Shown: positions 35,487-43,891, counted from the first letter of the stretch. The stretch: 64,000 nt of DNA from Oscillospiraceae bacterium (GCA_017549125.1 JAFYVL010000035.1:1-64000); one strand, 5' to 3'. Translations and numbers: made by a program. The notes: a model not told the origin generated them from the letters alone.

Positions 35487-36902
35487 ATGACAGATACAAA
35501 TAAAACACCACAACAAAATACACAGAACGATCATAAGGAAATTGACATTCGGATTCTGTTTCGGGATGTGCTGCGTAGCCTTCTCAAGCTATGGTGGGTG
35601 GTGGCTATGCTGACAGCGGTGACTGCGGCAGCAGCGCTGGTTTATGAAATTTCCACCTACCGTCCTATGTATAAGGCGGAAACTACCTTCACGGTAGAAA
35701 CCTATAGCGAGCAAAACGGCTATACCTTCTACTATGATAACAGCACAGCGGCGCAGATGGCTCTGACATTTCCTTATTTGTTGGACAGCGATCTGCTGCT
35801 GGAACGAGTGAAGGCGGAATTGGGCGTTGCCGAGCTAAATGGCACACCCCATGCGAAGGTGATTGAAAATTCCAACCTGTTCACCTTGAGTGTTACCAGT
35901 CAGGATGCTCAGGCGGCCTATGATATTCTGCAATCGCTGATCAAGCATTATCCGGTGGTGGCAGAGTATGTGATCGGCAAAACCCAGCTGAATATGATCT
36001 CTTACCCGGAGTTTCCGTCCTTGCCCTACAACAGAACCCAATATTTGGTATATGCCCGAAATGGCGCGTTAATTGGCCTGTTTCTGGGCTTGGCTTTAGT
36101 TTGTCTTTATGCCTTCATGCGGAACACCATCCGTACGGAAACGGATATCTCTGAAAAACTCAGTAGCCGCTGTCTTGGCGTGATTCCGGTATCACGCAGA
36201 AAGAGAAAACACAAGGATGTGCCATTGTCTGTGCGCAGTAACCATGTAGGCACAGCCTTCCGGGAGAGCTTCCGTGGTTTGGCCTTGCAGACTTTGGACG
36301 AAATGGAAGATCGACAGGTGTTGATGGTGGTTTCCACCACCGCTGAGGAAGGTACCAGCACCGTTGCCCGGAATCTGGCGGAGACGCTGGCAGATCAGGG
36401 CAAGCGTGTGGTGTTGGTGGATTGCCATTTTGCCAAGATTACGGCAGACATCACCGCGCTGGAGAACGCATTTACAGAGGATAAGCTTTGCGTTGTGCGT
36501 GGCGCAATGACGCAGAAAGATCAAAAACTGACTGAGCTGATCCGGAAGGCAAAGGCATGTGCCGATTTTGTGATTCTGGATGCCCCTCCTTGTCAATCCT
36601 TGGATCAGGTTACCCCGGTGGCAGAACTAGCAGAGGCCATTTTGTATGTGATTCGCCAGGATCACTGCCAGCTGCCCCATATCATGAACAGCTTTTTGGA
36701 TCTGGATCATTTTGATGCCCGGATCATTGGCTGTGTCTTGACCGGTGTGCGCCACGGCATTACCGGCTACGGCTATGGCTACGGTTATGGCTATGGCTAT
36801 GGTTACGGCTACGGTTATGGCTATGGTTATGGCTACGGTCACTATGGCTACGGCGATGAAAAAGAGGACGAATTTGTTTCAGATGAAGAGAGAGAAGCAT
36901 GA
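35487..36902 (+). CDS. Wzz/BY-kinase-like protein with broken Walker A and (GY)12 tail
   Basis: 471 residues. The N-terminal half is a polysaccharide-copolymerase (Wzz) domain: TM1 ~30-53 (LLKLWWVVAMLTAVTAAAALV), an extracellular alpha/beta part, TM2 ~190-212. The C-terminal half is a CpsD/BY-kinase fold, but Walker A reads EEGTST (287-292), with Thr290 where GEGKST kinases have the catalytic Lys. Walker A' reads VDCHFAK, losing the second Asp and the Arg; Walker B (VILDAPP) is intact. The tail has twelve Gly-Tyr pairs then GHYGYGD (14 tyrosines, from 36765) and an acidic end. In BY-kinases such a Tyr cluster is the autophosphorylation site. This protein is therefore probably a catalytically dead substrate or adaptor for the intact kinase at 38461. 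The CpsB-type phosphatase gene overlaps its end. Confidence 0.85.
   Translation: MTDTNKTPQQNTQNDHKEIDIRILFRDVLRSLLKLWWVVAMLTAVTAAAALVYEISTYRPMYKAETTFTVETYSEQNGYTFYYDNSTAAQMALTFPYLLDSDLLLERVKAELGVAELNGTPHAKVIENSNLFTLSVTSQDAQAAYDILQSLIKHYPVVAEYVIGKTQLNMISYPEFPSLPYNRTQYLVYARNGALIGLFLGLALVCLYAFMRNTIRTETDISEKLSSRCLGVIPVSRRKRKHKDVPLSVRSNHVGTAFRESFRGLALQTLDEMEDRQVLMVVSTTAEEGTSTVARNLAETLADQGKRVVLVDCHFAKITADITALENAFTEDKLCVVRGAMTQKDQKLTELIRKAKACADFVILDAPPCQSLDQVTPVAELAEAILYVIRQDHCQLPHIMNSFLDLDHFDARIIGCVLTGVRHGITGYGYGYGYGYGYGYGYGYGYGYGYGHYGYGDEKEDEFVSDEEREA
36765..36851 (+). repeat. Hexanucleotide GGYTAY tandem repeat encoding (Gly-Tyr)12
   Basis: Twelve units of GGC/GGT + TAC/TAT (36765-36836) are followed by GGT CAC TAT GGC TAC. 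Codons vary between units, so the protein repeat is kept although the DNA has drifted; selection for Gly-Tyr is implied. A 6-base unit also allows in-frame expansion or contraction by slippage without frameshift. Confidence 0.9.
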
Positions 36903-37621
36903 AACTTTGTGATCTGCACACCCATGTTCTGCCTGGTGTAGACGATGGGGCGAAGACAATGGAATATGCCCTGCAAATGCTGGAAAATGCTGTTGCCAGC
37001 GATGTGGAATTGCTGGCAGTGACCCCCCATTGCAATGGTGCGTTTCCTCTGGGGAATTTTTTGGATTCCCAGCTTCTGGATCGGTTCGCTCAGCTGAAGG
37101 AGGCTGCAAGTGGGTTGCCCATTGCGTTGGTGTTGGGTGCGGAGGTGGCAGTTACGGCGCAATTGCCCCAGCTGTTAGCCCAGGGGAAGCTGCCCACCAT
37201 CCATGGCGGCAGGTATCTGCTGACCGAGTTTGGTTACCAAACCCAGGAAGCAGAATTTGTTCCCATGCTGCAAAATATTTTGGACTTGGGATATATTCCT
37301 TTGATTGCCCATCCGGAGCGGTACCATGCTGTGTGCAGGAATCCCCATTTGGTTGGTCAGTGGCTGGATATGGGTTGCCATGTGCAACTGACCGGTGGCA
37401 GCATCCTGGGCACTTACGGCAGAACTGTCCGCCAAACGGCCGGATGGTTGCTGAAAAATGGTATGGTGGCCTGCATTGCCAGCGATGCGCATAATTTGAA
37501 CCAGCGAAGCAATTATCTGCAGGATGTTTGCGACCATCTGACGGTGCAGTATTCCAAACAATATGCCAGAAGTTTGATGTATCACAATCCTGCGAAAATT
37601 TGCCATAACGAAACACTATAG
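36899..37621 (+). CDS. CpsB/YwqE-type PHP protein-tyrosine phosphatase
   Basis: 240 residues; the ATG overlaps the preceding stop (ATGA). All PHP metal-site motifs are present: DLHTHVLPGVDDGA (5-18), TPHCNG, HPERY and ASDAHN. In Gram-positive capsule loci, CpsB/Wzb-type enzymes of this family remove phosphate from the tyrosine cluster of the partner BY-kinase. Here the nearest such cluster is the (GY)12 tail of the preceding protein. Length is normal for the family (240-255). It is cytoplasmic, as expected. Confidence 0.92.
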   Translation: MKLCDLHTHVLPGVDDGAKTMEYALQMLENAVASDVELLAVTPHCNGAFPLGNFLDSQLLDRFAQLKEAASGLPIALVLGAEVAVTAQLPQLLAQGKLPTIHGGRYLLTEFGYQTQEAEFVPMLQNILDLGYIPLIAHPERYHAVCRNPHLVGQWLDMGCHVQLTGGSILGTYGRTVRQTAGWLLKNGMVACIASDAHNLNQRSNYLQDVCDHLTVQYSKQYARSLMYHNPAKICHNETL

Positions 37622-37635
37622 AATGGAGGTGTCCT

Positions 37636-38454
37636 ATGCGTTTTCTGCGTTTGACAGCAATCGTTGTGCTGATCCTGAGTATTGTCTATGCCCTTTGGGC
37701 AAATAACCGCTATTACAGCGGCGTCAATACGGATCATCCCAAAATCGTGAATACGGTAGAGCAGCTGCAAATCAGCGTGGAAGATCCCCCGGAGGCGCTG
37801 CTTCAGGGCTTGTCTGCCTGGGATGCCACAGACGGGGATCTGACGGCGAACATTATGGTTGCCTCTGTGTCCCATTTTATTGCACCGGGAATGGTGAATG
37901 TCAAATATGTAGTGTTTGACAGCTATAACAATTCTGCAACTCTCACCCGTCGGGTGCAGTATACCGATTATGTAGCACCGGCATTTTCTATGGATAAAAC
38001 ACCGGTCTATGTGGTGGGTACGACCTGTGATTTGCTGGAGCATATTCAGGTGACAGATTGCCTGGACGGGGACATCTCCGACCGGGTTCGTGTCATTTCC
38101 AATATGGTCAACAATTTCTCTGCGGGCAATTACCCGGTGGTGCTGGAAGTTTCCAATTCCTGCGGAGATACGGCACAGATGACGGTCTGGGTTACTTACC
38201 AAAATGCCGAGAATACGGCTGTCATTAACCTACATCAGTATGTGAAATATGTCCCCCAGGGCGAAACCTTCGATCCCCGTGGGTTGATCACTTCTGTCAC
38301 CAATCAAAACGGAGAACCGCTGGATCAGAGCCAGGTAGAGGTAATGGGTAATGTGGATCTGGATACTCCCGGTTCTTATCAGCTGATTTTTAAGTACAAT
38401 GACGGCACGCTGACCGGTCAAAGCACCCTTGCGGTGATCGTCACAGAAAGGTAG
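37636..38454 (+). CDS. Membrane-anchored protein with Ig/HYR-like beta-sandwich domains
   Basis: 272 residues, GGAGGT 7 bases before the ATG. An uncleaved N-terminal signal anchor (LRLTAIVVLILSIVYALWA, 4-22) is followed by three short extracellular domains. Two have the DUF5011/HYR style: WDATDGDLTANI...GMVNVKYVVFDS (~45-115) and VTDCLDGDISDRV...GNYPVVLEVSNS (~118-190). The third (~195-272) ends DTPGSYQLIFKYNDG. Such domains usually serve as spacers or ligand-binding units. It lies between the phosphatase and the active kinase, so it may be an extracellular sensor or a part of a cell-surface assembly. Function unknown. Confidence 0.7.
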   Translation: MRFLRLTAIVVLILSIVYALWANNRYYSGVNTDHPKIVNTVEQLQISVEDPPEALLQGLSAWDATDGDLTANIMVASVSHFIAPGMVNVKYVVFDSYNNSATLTRRVQYTDYVAPAFSMDKTPVYVVGTTCDLLEHIQVTDCLDGDISDRVRVISNMVNNFSAGNYPVVLEVSNSCGDTAQMTVWVTYQNAENTAVINLHQYVKYVPQGETFDPRGLITSVTNQNGEPLDQSQVEVMGNVDLDTPGSYQLIFKYNDGTLTGQSTLAVIVTER

Positions 38455-38460
38455 GTCACC

Positions 38461-39810
38461 ATGGAAGAAAGATCTTTCCGGTTTGATGAGATCAATTTTC
38501 ATGGTCTGATCACCCTGTTAATTAAAAATTTATGGGTCGTTGTGGCCTTTTGTATCAGCGCACTGCTGGTCTATACTTCCACCGCCCGATTAAACTATAC
38601 ACCTGTTTATACTTCAGAGGCGGTTTTTATGGTGGGCGCTAAGGATAGCACCAGTGCCTATAATTCCTTAACCACTACCCAAAGCATGGCTACGGTTTTT
38701 GTGGAGGTGTTCCAAAGCAATGTGCTGCGGGAGAAGATCCAGGATCAAATGCCGGAAACCACTTTCACCGGCACGATCAACACCAGGACCATTCCGGAAA
38801 CCAATCTGCTGGTGGTCACTGTGACCTCGGAAGAGCCGGATATTTCCTTCCGTGCCATGCATATCTTGCTGGAAAATTATGAAAGCATCTCCGATTACCT
38901 GTTTTCCAACGCACAGCTGGAGGTCATAAAAGACCCGGTCGTGCCTACGAGACCTGCCAATCCGCTGAATGTGCAGGGGAAATATCCGCTGGTATTGATG
39001 CTTGCAGCGGTGCTTAGCATATCAGGAATTGTGATGATTTATGTACTGCGGGATACGGTAAAAACCCCCAAGGCTGCCAGAAGAAAGCTGGATGCTCGCT
39101 TGCTGCGTACCATCGACCACGAGGAGAAGAACAAGACGCTCCGGGCAAAGCTGCAGCGGAAAAACACAGCGCCTCTGATTGCCAATTCCTTGATCAGCAA
39201 GGCATTTATGGAGGGAAATTTAAGCTTGTGTTCTGCGGTGGAATACCGTGTCCGCAAAAAAGGTTTACAAGTCATTATGATTACCAGCGTAGGCGAAAAT
39301 GAAGGTAAATCCACAGTGGCCGCAAACCTGGCGCTGGCTATGGCAGCGAAAAATAAGCGTGTTGTACTGCTGGACTGTGACTTCCGGAAGCCGGCTTTGC
39401 ATAAGATTCTGGAAATCCATCAGCCACATGACCGAGATCTGACAGCATACCTGCTGCAAGAAGGTGGCGACCTGGAGAACTACCTGGCAGAAAGCAAGAA
39501 GTATGGTATTCGGCTGGGCAGCAGCCACAGTTCCGGTAAAAGTATCGTCAAAATACTCAATAACGGAAGACTGCAGAGCCTGCTTCAGCAGCTGCGCAGC
39601 CAGGTGGATTATGTGATTGTAGATACACCGCCTATGCTGGCGGCGGCCGATGCGGAAACCATTGCCAAAATGGTGGACACGGCTGTGCTGGTGGCTCGTG
39701 CGGACTATATGCCCATAAAATCCATCAATGAAGGTATCGCCCGCTTAAAGAAGGTAACACCGGATCTTTCCGGCGTTGTGCTGAATAATTACCGCACAAA
39801 ACTATTTTAA
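38461..39810 (+). CDS. Wzz/BY-kinase fusion with intact ATPase motifs but no tyrosine tail
   Basis: 449 residues. The N-terminal Wzz domain has TM1 ~20-40 (LWVVVAFCISALLVY) and TM2 ~178-198. The kinase domain has Walker A GENEGKST with Lys283, Walker A' VVLLDCDFRKP and Walker B YVIVDTPP, all canonical for BacteriaI tyrosine (BY) kinases or ParA-like ATPases. The C-terminus ends LNNYRTKLF, with one tyrosine and no cluster. It mirrors the protein at 35487, which has the tyrosines but not the catalytic lysine, so the two look like complementary halves of one phosphorylation unit. It is the last gene before the strong terminator at 39815. Confidence 0.9.
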   Translation: MEERSFRFDEINFHGLITLLIKNLWVVVAFCISALLVYTSTARLNYTPVYTSEAVFMVGAKDSTSAYNSLTTTQSMATVFVEVFQSNVLREKIQDQMPETTFTGTINTRTIPETNLLVVTVTSEEPDISFRAMHILLENYESISDYLFSNAQLEVIKDPVVPTRPANPLNVQGKYPLVLMLAAVLSISGIVMIYVLRDTVKTPKAARRKLDARLLRTIDHEEKNKTLRAKLQRKNTAPLIANSLISKAFMEGNLSLCSAVEYRVRKKGLQVIMITSVGENEGKSTVAANLALAMAAKNKRVVLLDCDFRKPALHKILEIHQPHDRDLTAYLLQEGGDLENYLAESKKYGIRLGSSHSSGKSIVKILNNGRLQSLLQQLRSQVDYVIVDTPPMLAAADAETIAKMVDTAVLVARADYMPIKSINEGIARLKKVTPDLSGVVLNNYRTKLF

Positions 39811-39814
39811 AAAA

Positions 39815-39871
39815 TCCCCTAACCAAGCCCGGTATACACCTGGGCTGGGTTAGGGGACTTTCCGTATTTTT
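39815..39871 (+). terminator. Intrinsic terminator of the peptide/kinase operon
   Basis: TCCCCTAACC (39815-39824) pairs with GGTTAGGGGA (39848-39857), with an inner AGCCC/GGGCT stem, followed by a T-rich stretch (CTTTCCGTATTTTT). It lies 4 bases after the BY-kinase stop. Confidence 0.8.
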
Positions 39872-39885
39872 GCTTGAAATATCTA

Positions 39886-39915
39886 TTGCGAATCCGCCTG
39901 CGTGCGTGTTATAAT
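39886..39915 (+). promoter_or_regulatory. Promoter candidate for the phosphodiesterase gene
   Basis: TTGCGA (39886-39891), an 18-base spacer, then a perfect TATAAT (39910-39915). The ATG is 112 bases downstream at 40027. Confidence 0.6.
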
Positions 39916-40026
39916 CATCATAATATAGGATGAGATGTTGCGCCATAATTTATCCCGAAAGAGAACAGGGTAATGGATTCTCATAGGACACCATGTGCGT
40001 GGAACGGTAAAAAAGGAGAATATATT

Positions 40027-40815
40027 ATGAACAGAAAAGTGATTTTGATCTCTATTGACGGAATGCGTCCGGACGGCTTGTTGCAGTGCGGCAATCCCTT
40101 TGTGGAAGAATTGATGCAAAAGAGTGCCTATACTTTGGAAGGCGCTTCTATGATCCCTTCCGTTACGCTGCCTTGCCATATGTCCATTTTTCACAGCGTG
40201 ACACCGGAACGACACGGTATGCTTACCAATGACTATGTACCCATGGTGCGGCCTGTGAACAGCCTGTTTCAGCAGATCAACAATGCCGGCGGCAGATCTG
40301 CCATGTATTACGGTTGGGAACCCATGCGAGAGGTATCTCGTCCGGGCTGTTTGAAGCATGCTGAATTTATCTGGGCATACTCCGCAGACAACACGGACCG
40401 TATGCTCACAGAGTCCGCCTTGACCTATATCAAAAAACAGAAGCCGGACTTTGTGTTCTTGTACATGGTGGAGACCGATGAAAAGGGCGGTCACGACAAT
40501 GGCTGGATGTCTGAAAAGTATCTGCAGTGCATCCACGATGCCATTGATAATGTGAAGAAGGTTGCGGAAGAAGCCGGTGACGAGTACACCATCATCATCA
40601 CAGCGGATCATGGCGGGCATGACCGCAGCCACGGTACCCAAATGCCAGAGGATATGTCCATCCCCATGTTCTTTATGGGTCCGGATTTCAAACCCGGTAA
40701 GAAGCTGTCCGGTGTGAGCCTTTTGGACATTGCTCCTACCATTGCGGATATTATGGACGTTCCTGTTCCCAGAGAGTGGGAAGGAAGATCTATCGCAGAA
40801 AAGATGGAGAAATAA
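40027..40815 (+). CDS. Alkaline-phosphatase-superfamily phosphodiesterase (nucleotide pyrophosphatase type)
   Basis: 262 residues from ATG 40027, AAAAAGGAGAA just upstream; an in-frame ATG at 39973 lacks a ribosome site. The family marks are an N-terminal metal-binding LISIDGMRPDG, nucleophile Thr in PSVTLPCHMSIF (about residue 54), ETDEKGGHDNG, and ITADHGGHDRSHGT near the C-terminus, which supplies Asp and His metal ligands. Enzymes of this group hydrolyse nucleotide or phospholipid phosphodiesters, or release phosphoethanolamine/choline. There is no signal peptide, so it acts in the cytoplasm. It is a short single-domain form. It lies alone between two terminators (39815, 40958). Confidence 0.85.
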   Translation: MNRKVILISIDGMRPDGLLQCGNPFVEELMQKSAYTLEGASMIPSVTLPCHMSIFHSVTPERHGMLTNDYVPMVRPVNSLFQQINNAGGRSAMYYGWEPMREVSRPGCLKHAEFIWAYSADNTDRMLTESALTYIKKQKPDFVFLYMVETDEKGGHDNGWMSEKYLQCIHDAIDNVKKVAEEAGDEYTIIITADHGGHDRSHGTQMPEDMSIPMFFMGPDFKPGKKLSGVSLLDIAPTIADIMDVPVPREWEGRSIAEKMEK

Positions 40816-40852
40816 AGTCAGGATCATCAGCCCCAATAGGGCAAAGACGAAA

Positions 40853-40951
40853 GATAGCAGTGGCTTGACAGTCTATGTTATAATTGGGGTAGAGATTGCA
40901 GTGTTCATCATGATCCTGGTCAAGAAAAAGAAAGCTGAAAAGAATAAGTAA
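40853..40951 (+). other. Possible small membrane-protein remnant
   Basis: After the phosphodiesterase stop, another frame reads GLTVYVIIGVEIAVFIMILV then KKKKAEKNK and a stop at 40951. This is a clear transmembrane helix with a basic cytoplasmic tail. No good start codon or ribosome site precedes it. It could be the end of a decayed membrane-protein gene, or chance. The terminator at 40958 follows directly. Confidence 0.25.
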
Positions 40952-40957
40952 TCCAAA

Positions 40958-40980
40958 GGCGGGCGGTTTTTCCGCTCGCC
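40958..40980 (+). terminator. Hairpin terminator after the phosphodiesterase gene
   Basis: GGCGGGCGG/CCGCTCGCC (one G-T pair) with loop TTTTT. Few T residues follow (TTAAATG), so efficiency may be moderate. Confidence 0.55.
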
Positions 40981-41008
40981 TTAAATGAAAGGGAAGGAAA
41001 GACTCGCT

Positions 41009-42970
41009 ATGAAAATCGATAAAGCTGTAAGTATTCCTTTGGTGACCCATGATCCGTTTTTCTCCATATGGTCAAGCGCGGATAAATTGTATGAGGCAAC
41101 CCCCACCCATTGGTGCGGTGCAAACCAAACCCTCAAGGGTGTAATTACCGTTGATGGCAAGCGGTACATCTTCCTGGGCAAGGATGGCATGATGCAGCAT
41201 TTGAACCAATGCTATATCAATCTGACCGCAACCGCCACAGAATATGTGTTTGAAAATGATGCGGTGCGCCTGACCTGCCGTTTTACATCCCCTCTGTTGC
41301 TGGATGATATGGTGTTGGTGTCTCGTCCCTGTACTTATGTGGATTTTGCGGTGGAGAAAAAGAATGCACAAAATGTGATTATCGATTTCTCCGTTGGCGC
41401 AGATGTGGTACGTCGTGGACATGACCCTCTGGTAGGCTTCGAGGGCACACGGGAGGATTATCACTACAGCTATATGGGTCGTGCCATTCAGCAGCCCTTA
41501 AGCGGCAGTGACGACGGTGTTGCCATCGATTGGGGCTATGCTTATGTGGCCAGCCCGGAAGAACAGACAAAGTGTTGGTATGTCAAAAATAAAGAGAGAC
41601 TGCATGTGCAGATGGACCTTTCCCAGCGGGACAGCGCCAGCTTTGTGTTTGCCTATGATGATTTGCTTTCCATCAATTATTTTGGACAGTGGAGAAAAGC
41701 CTACTGGACCAATACATACGCAACCATTTTGGATGCCATCGGTGCAGCCATTGCGGACAAAGCAGAAACTTTGCAAAAGGCCGCCCGGTTGGACGAGGAA
41801 ATGGAAAGAAAGGCTTATGAGATCGGCGGCGAGTCCTATGCCTATCTGTGTAATCTGAGCTACCGACAGGCCATTGCTGCCCATAAGCTGATTACGGACG
41901 ACGAGGGCAATGTGCTGTTCCTGTCTAAGGAAAATGCATCCAACGGCTGTATTGGCACGGTGGATGTGAGCTATCCCTCTGTGCCTCTGTTTATGCTGTA
42001 TGATCCGGAATATGTCAAGGGTATGATGCGTCCCATCTTTCAGTTCGCAGCTTGCGATGTGTGGGAATATGATTATGCGCCCCATGACGTGGGAAGGTAC
42101 CCCTATGCTTGGGGACAGGTGTACGCTTACAAGGAGAATTTCGGCAGCGAAGCTACGGAATTGAAACTGTGGGAGTCCGGCAGATCCGGAGTGTTCCCTC
42201 CCTTCTATATGTATCCGGCAGGCAGCGGCATTTATAATGACCGCTATCAGATGCCCGTGGAAGAATGCGGCAATATGCTGATTATGGTGGCGGCTGTATG
42301 CAAGGCAGATCAAAATGCCGAGTTTGCAAAGCCCCATTGGGAAGTGTTGAAACGCTGGAAAAACTACCTGGTTACCTATGGTTCTGATCCCGGCGACCAG
42401 CTATGTACCGATGATTTTGCCGGCCATTTGGAACATAATGTTAACCTGTCCGTGAAGGCGATCATGGGTATTGAAGCCTATGCAAGCCTGGCAGAAATGC
42501 TGGGTGAGGACGAGGAAGCCCGGAAGCATCATAAGCTGGCAAAGGAAATGGCGGCGGATTGGGAAGCAAGAGCCTATGCCGGTGACCATTACGCTTTGGC
42601 CTTTGGCAAACCGGACAGCTGGAGCTTGAAATACAATCTGGTCTGGGATAAGATCTGGGGCAGCAATCTGTTTTCTCAGGAGGTTTACCAGAAAGAACTG
42701 GCATATTACCTGGAGAAAAACATGGAATATGGTGTGCCGCTGGATAACAGAGATTACTATGCTAAGAGTGACTGGATCTTGTGGTGTGCTGCCATGGCAG
42801 AGAATAAGGAACAGGCCGAGCAGCTGATTAAGCCCGTAGCCCATTATGCCAAGAATTCTCCCTCCAGAGTACCCTTTGCGGATTGGTATCAGGCAAATGA
42901 GGGCATCAATTGTATGTTTATTGCCAGAACTGTGCAAGGCGGCATTTTCATGCCCATGCTCTTACATTAA
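41009..42970 (+). CDS. Glutaminase-A-like protein (DUF5127/DUF4965/DUF1793 family)
   Basis: 653 residues from ATG 41009, with GGGAAGGAAAG upstream; an ATG at 40985 has no ribosome site. The N-terminal beta-domain (DUF5127 type) opens with IPLVTHDPFFSIWSSADKL, the usual start of the family. The middle (DUF4965) has YRQAIAAHKL and DVSYPSVPLFMLYDPEYVKG, then the (alpha/alpha)6 C-domain with WEYDYAPHDVGRYPYAWGQVY and a late DWILWCAAMA. Fungal relatives are called glutaminase A, but bacterial members sit in glycan-degradation loci and their true substrate is uncertain; the fold resembles glycoside hydrolases. No signal peptide is visible. It heads a three-gene run with a sugar isomerase and a deacetylase. 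Confidence 0.85.
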   Translation: MKIDKAVSIPLVTHDPFFSIWSSADKLYEATPTHWCGANQTLKGVITVDGKRYIFLGKDGMMQHLNQCYINLTATATEYVFENDAVRLTCRFTSPLLLDDMVLVSRPCTYVDFAVEKKNAQNVIIDFSVGADVVRRGHDPLVGFEGTREDYHYSYMGRAIQQPLSGSDDGVAIDWGYAYVASPEEQTKCWYVKNKERLHVQMDLSQRDSASFVFAYDDLLSINYFGQWRKAYWTNTYATILDAIGAAIADKAETLQKAARLDEEMERKAYEIGGESYAYLCNLSYRQAIAAHKLITDDEGNVLFLSKENASNGCIGTVDVSYPSVPLFMLYDPEYVKGMMRPIFQFAACDVWEYDYAPHDVGRYPYAWGQVYAYKENFGSEATELKLWESGRSGVFPPFYMYPAGSGIYNDRYQMPVEECGNMLIMVAAVCKADQNAEFAKPHWEVLKRWKNYLVTYGSDPGDQLCTDDFAGHLEHNVNLSVKAIMGIEAYASLAEMLGEDEEARKHHKLAKEMAADWEARAYAGDHYALAFGKPDSWSLKYNLVWDKIWGSNLFSQEVYQKELAYYLEKNMEYGVPLDNRDYYAKSDWILWCAAMAENKEQAEQLIKPVAHYAKNSPSRVPFADWYQANEGINCMFIARTVQGGIFMPMLLH

Positions 42971-42996
42971 AAACAAGAACAAGGGGGATATCCGTT

Positions 42997-43851
42997 ATGT
43001 ATAAGCAAAAAATCGGTATTTCCGTAGGTTATCATTACGCCATGCCCACCCCGGATGTGATCAAAATGCTGAAAAACATAGGCTTTGATGCCATTTCCGT
43101 GGAATGGAGCACTGGCCCGGAACTGGCAGAGGCTATCGAAACGGCAAGGGAATCCGGCATGATCGTGGAATCTCTGCACGCACCTTTCTGGAATGCGGCC
43201 AAAATGTGGAGTGCGGATGAAGCCGTTGGCGATCCGGCAGAAGAGGAGCTTCTGCGCGCATTGGAGGACTGCAAAACCTGGAACATCCCCATTATGGTGG
43301 TGCATACCTGGATCGGCTTTGAATACGAATTCGATGCCAGTGCATTGTATTTCAAACACTTTGACGCGCTGGTAGCCAAGGCGGAAGCATATGGCATCAC
43401 CATTGCCTTTGAAAATGTGGAGGGTGAAGAATATTTGGCAGCAATCATGGAACGCTATGCGGACAAGGATATCGTTGGTTTCTGCTGGGATTCGGGACAT
43501 GAAATGTGCTTTAACCGATCCCAGGATCTCCTTGCCAAGTATGGTGACCGCCTGGTGATGACCCATTTGAATGATAACCTGGGCATCAGCCGCTTTGATG
43601 GAACGCTGTTCTGGAAGGATGATCTGCATCTGCTGCCTTACGACGGTGTGGCTGATTGGGATGATAATGTACAGCGGCTGGCAAAAGTCCGTCCTCTGGA
43701 TATTCTGAATTTCGAGTTGATCATCAACTCGAAACCGGATCGACACGAAAATGACCAGTACCAGCAAATGCCTTTGGAATTGTACTTTACAGAAGTGTAT
43801 AAGCGCGCCTGCAAGATCGCTTATCGCTATGCCAAGGCGAAGGTGCGCTAA
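42997..43851 (+). CDS. Sugar phosphate isomerase/epimerase (xylose isomerase-like TIM barrel)
   Basis: 284 residues from ATG 42997, AAGGGGGAT upstream. Single TIM barrel of the AP-endonuclease-2/xylose-isomerase-like family. Likely metal or substrate ligands sit in VESLHAPFW, MVVHTWIGF, IAFENVEGEEY (Glu), CWDSGHEM (Asp, His) and VMTHLNDN, and a final Glu in LNFELIINS. Members of this family epimerise or isomerise free sugars, inositols or sugar phosphates; the exact substrate cannot be set from sequence. It is 27 bases after the DUF4965 gene and likely co-transcribed with it. Confidence 0.85.
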   Translation: MYKQKIGISVGYHYAMPTPDVIKMLKNIGFDAISVEWSTGPELAEAIETARESGMIVESLHAPFWNAAKMWSADEAVGDPAEEELLRALEDCKTWNIPIMVVHTWIGFEYEFDASALYFKHFDALVAKAEAYGITIAFENVEGEEYLAAIMERYADKDIVGFCWDSGHEMCFNRSQDLLAKYGDRLVMTHLNDNLGISRFDGTLFWKDDLHLLPYDGVADWDDNVQRLAKVRPLDILNFELIINSKPDRHENDQYQQMPLELYFTEVYKRACKIAYRYAKAKVR

Positions 43852-43891
43852 GGGTATTGCTGCTACAGGTATGTTTTGAAAGGAAGAAAAT

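Noticed and set aside
36765..36851. Short regular repeat that could look like a CRISPR or satellite array
   Set aside because: It is a six-base coding repeat in frame within the Wzz-like gene, without spacers.
35487..39810. Capsule or exopolysaccharide biosynthesis locus
   Set aside because: Wzz/BY-kinase and CpsB-type genes are present, but no glycosyltransferase, flippase or polymerase lies in the window, and the operon ends at a strong terminator.
40864..40880. TTGACA followed by TATAAT
   Set aside because: Only 8 bases separate the boxes, far from the 16-18 needed for a sigma-A promoter.
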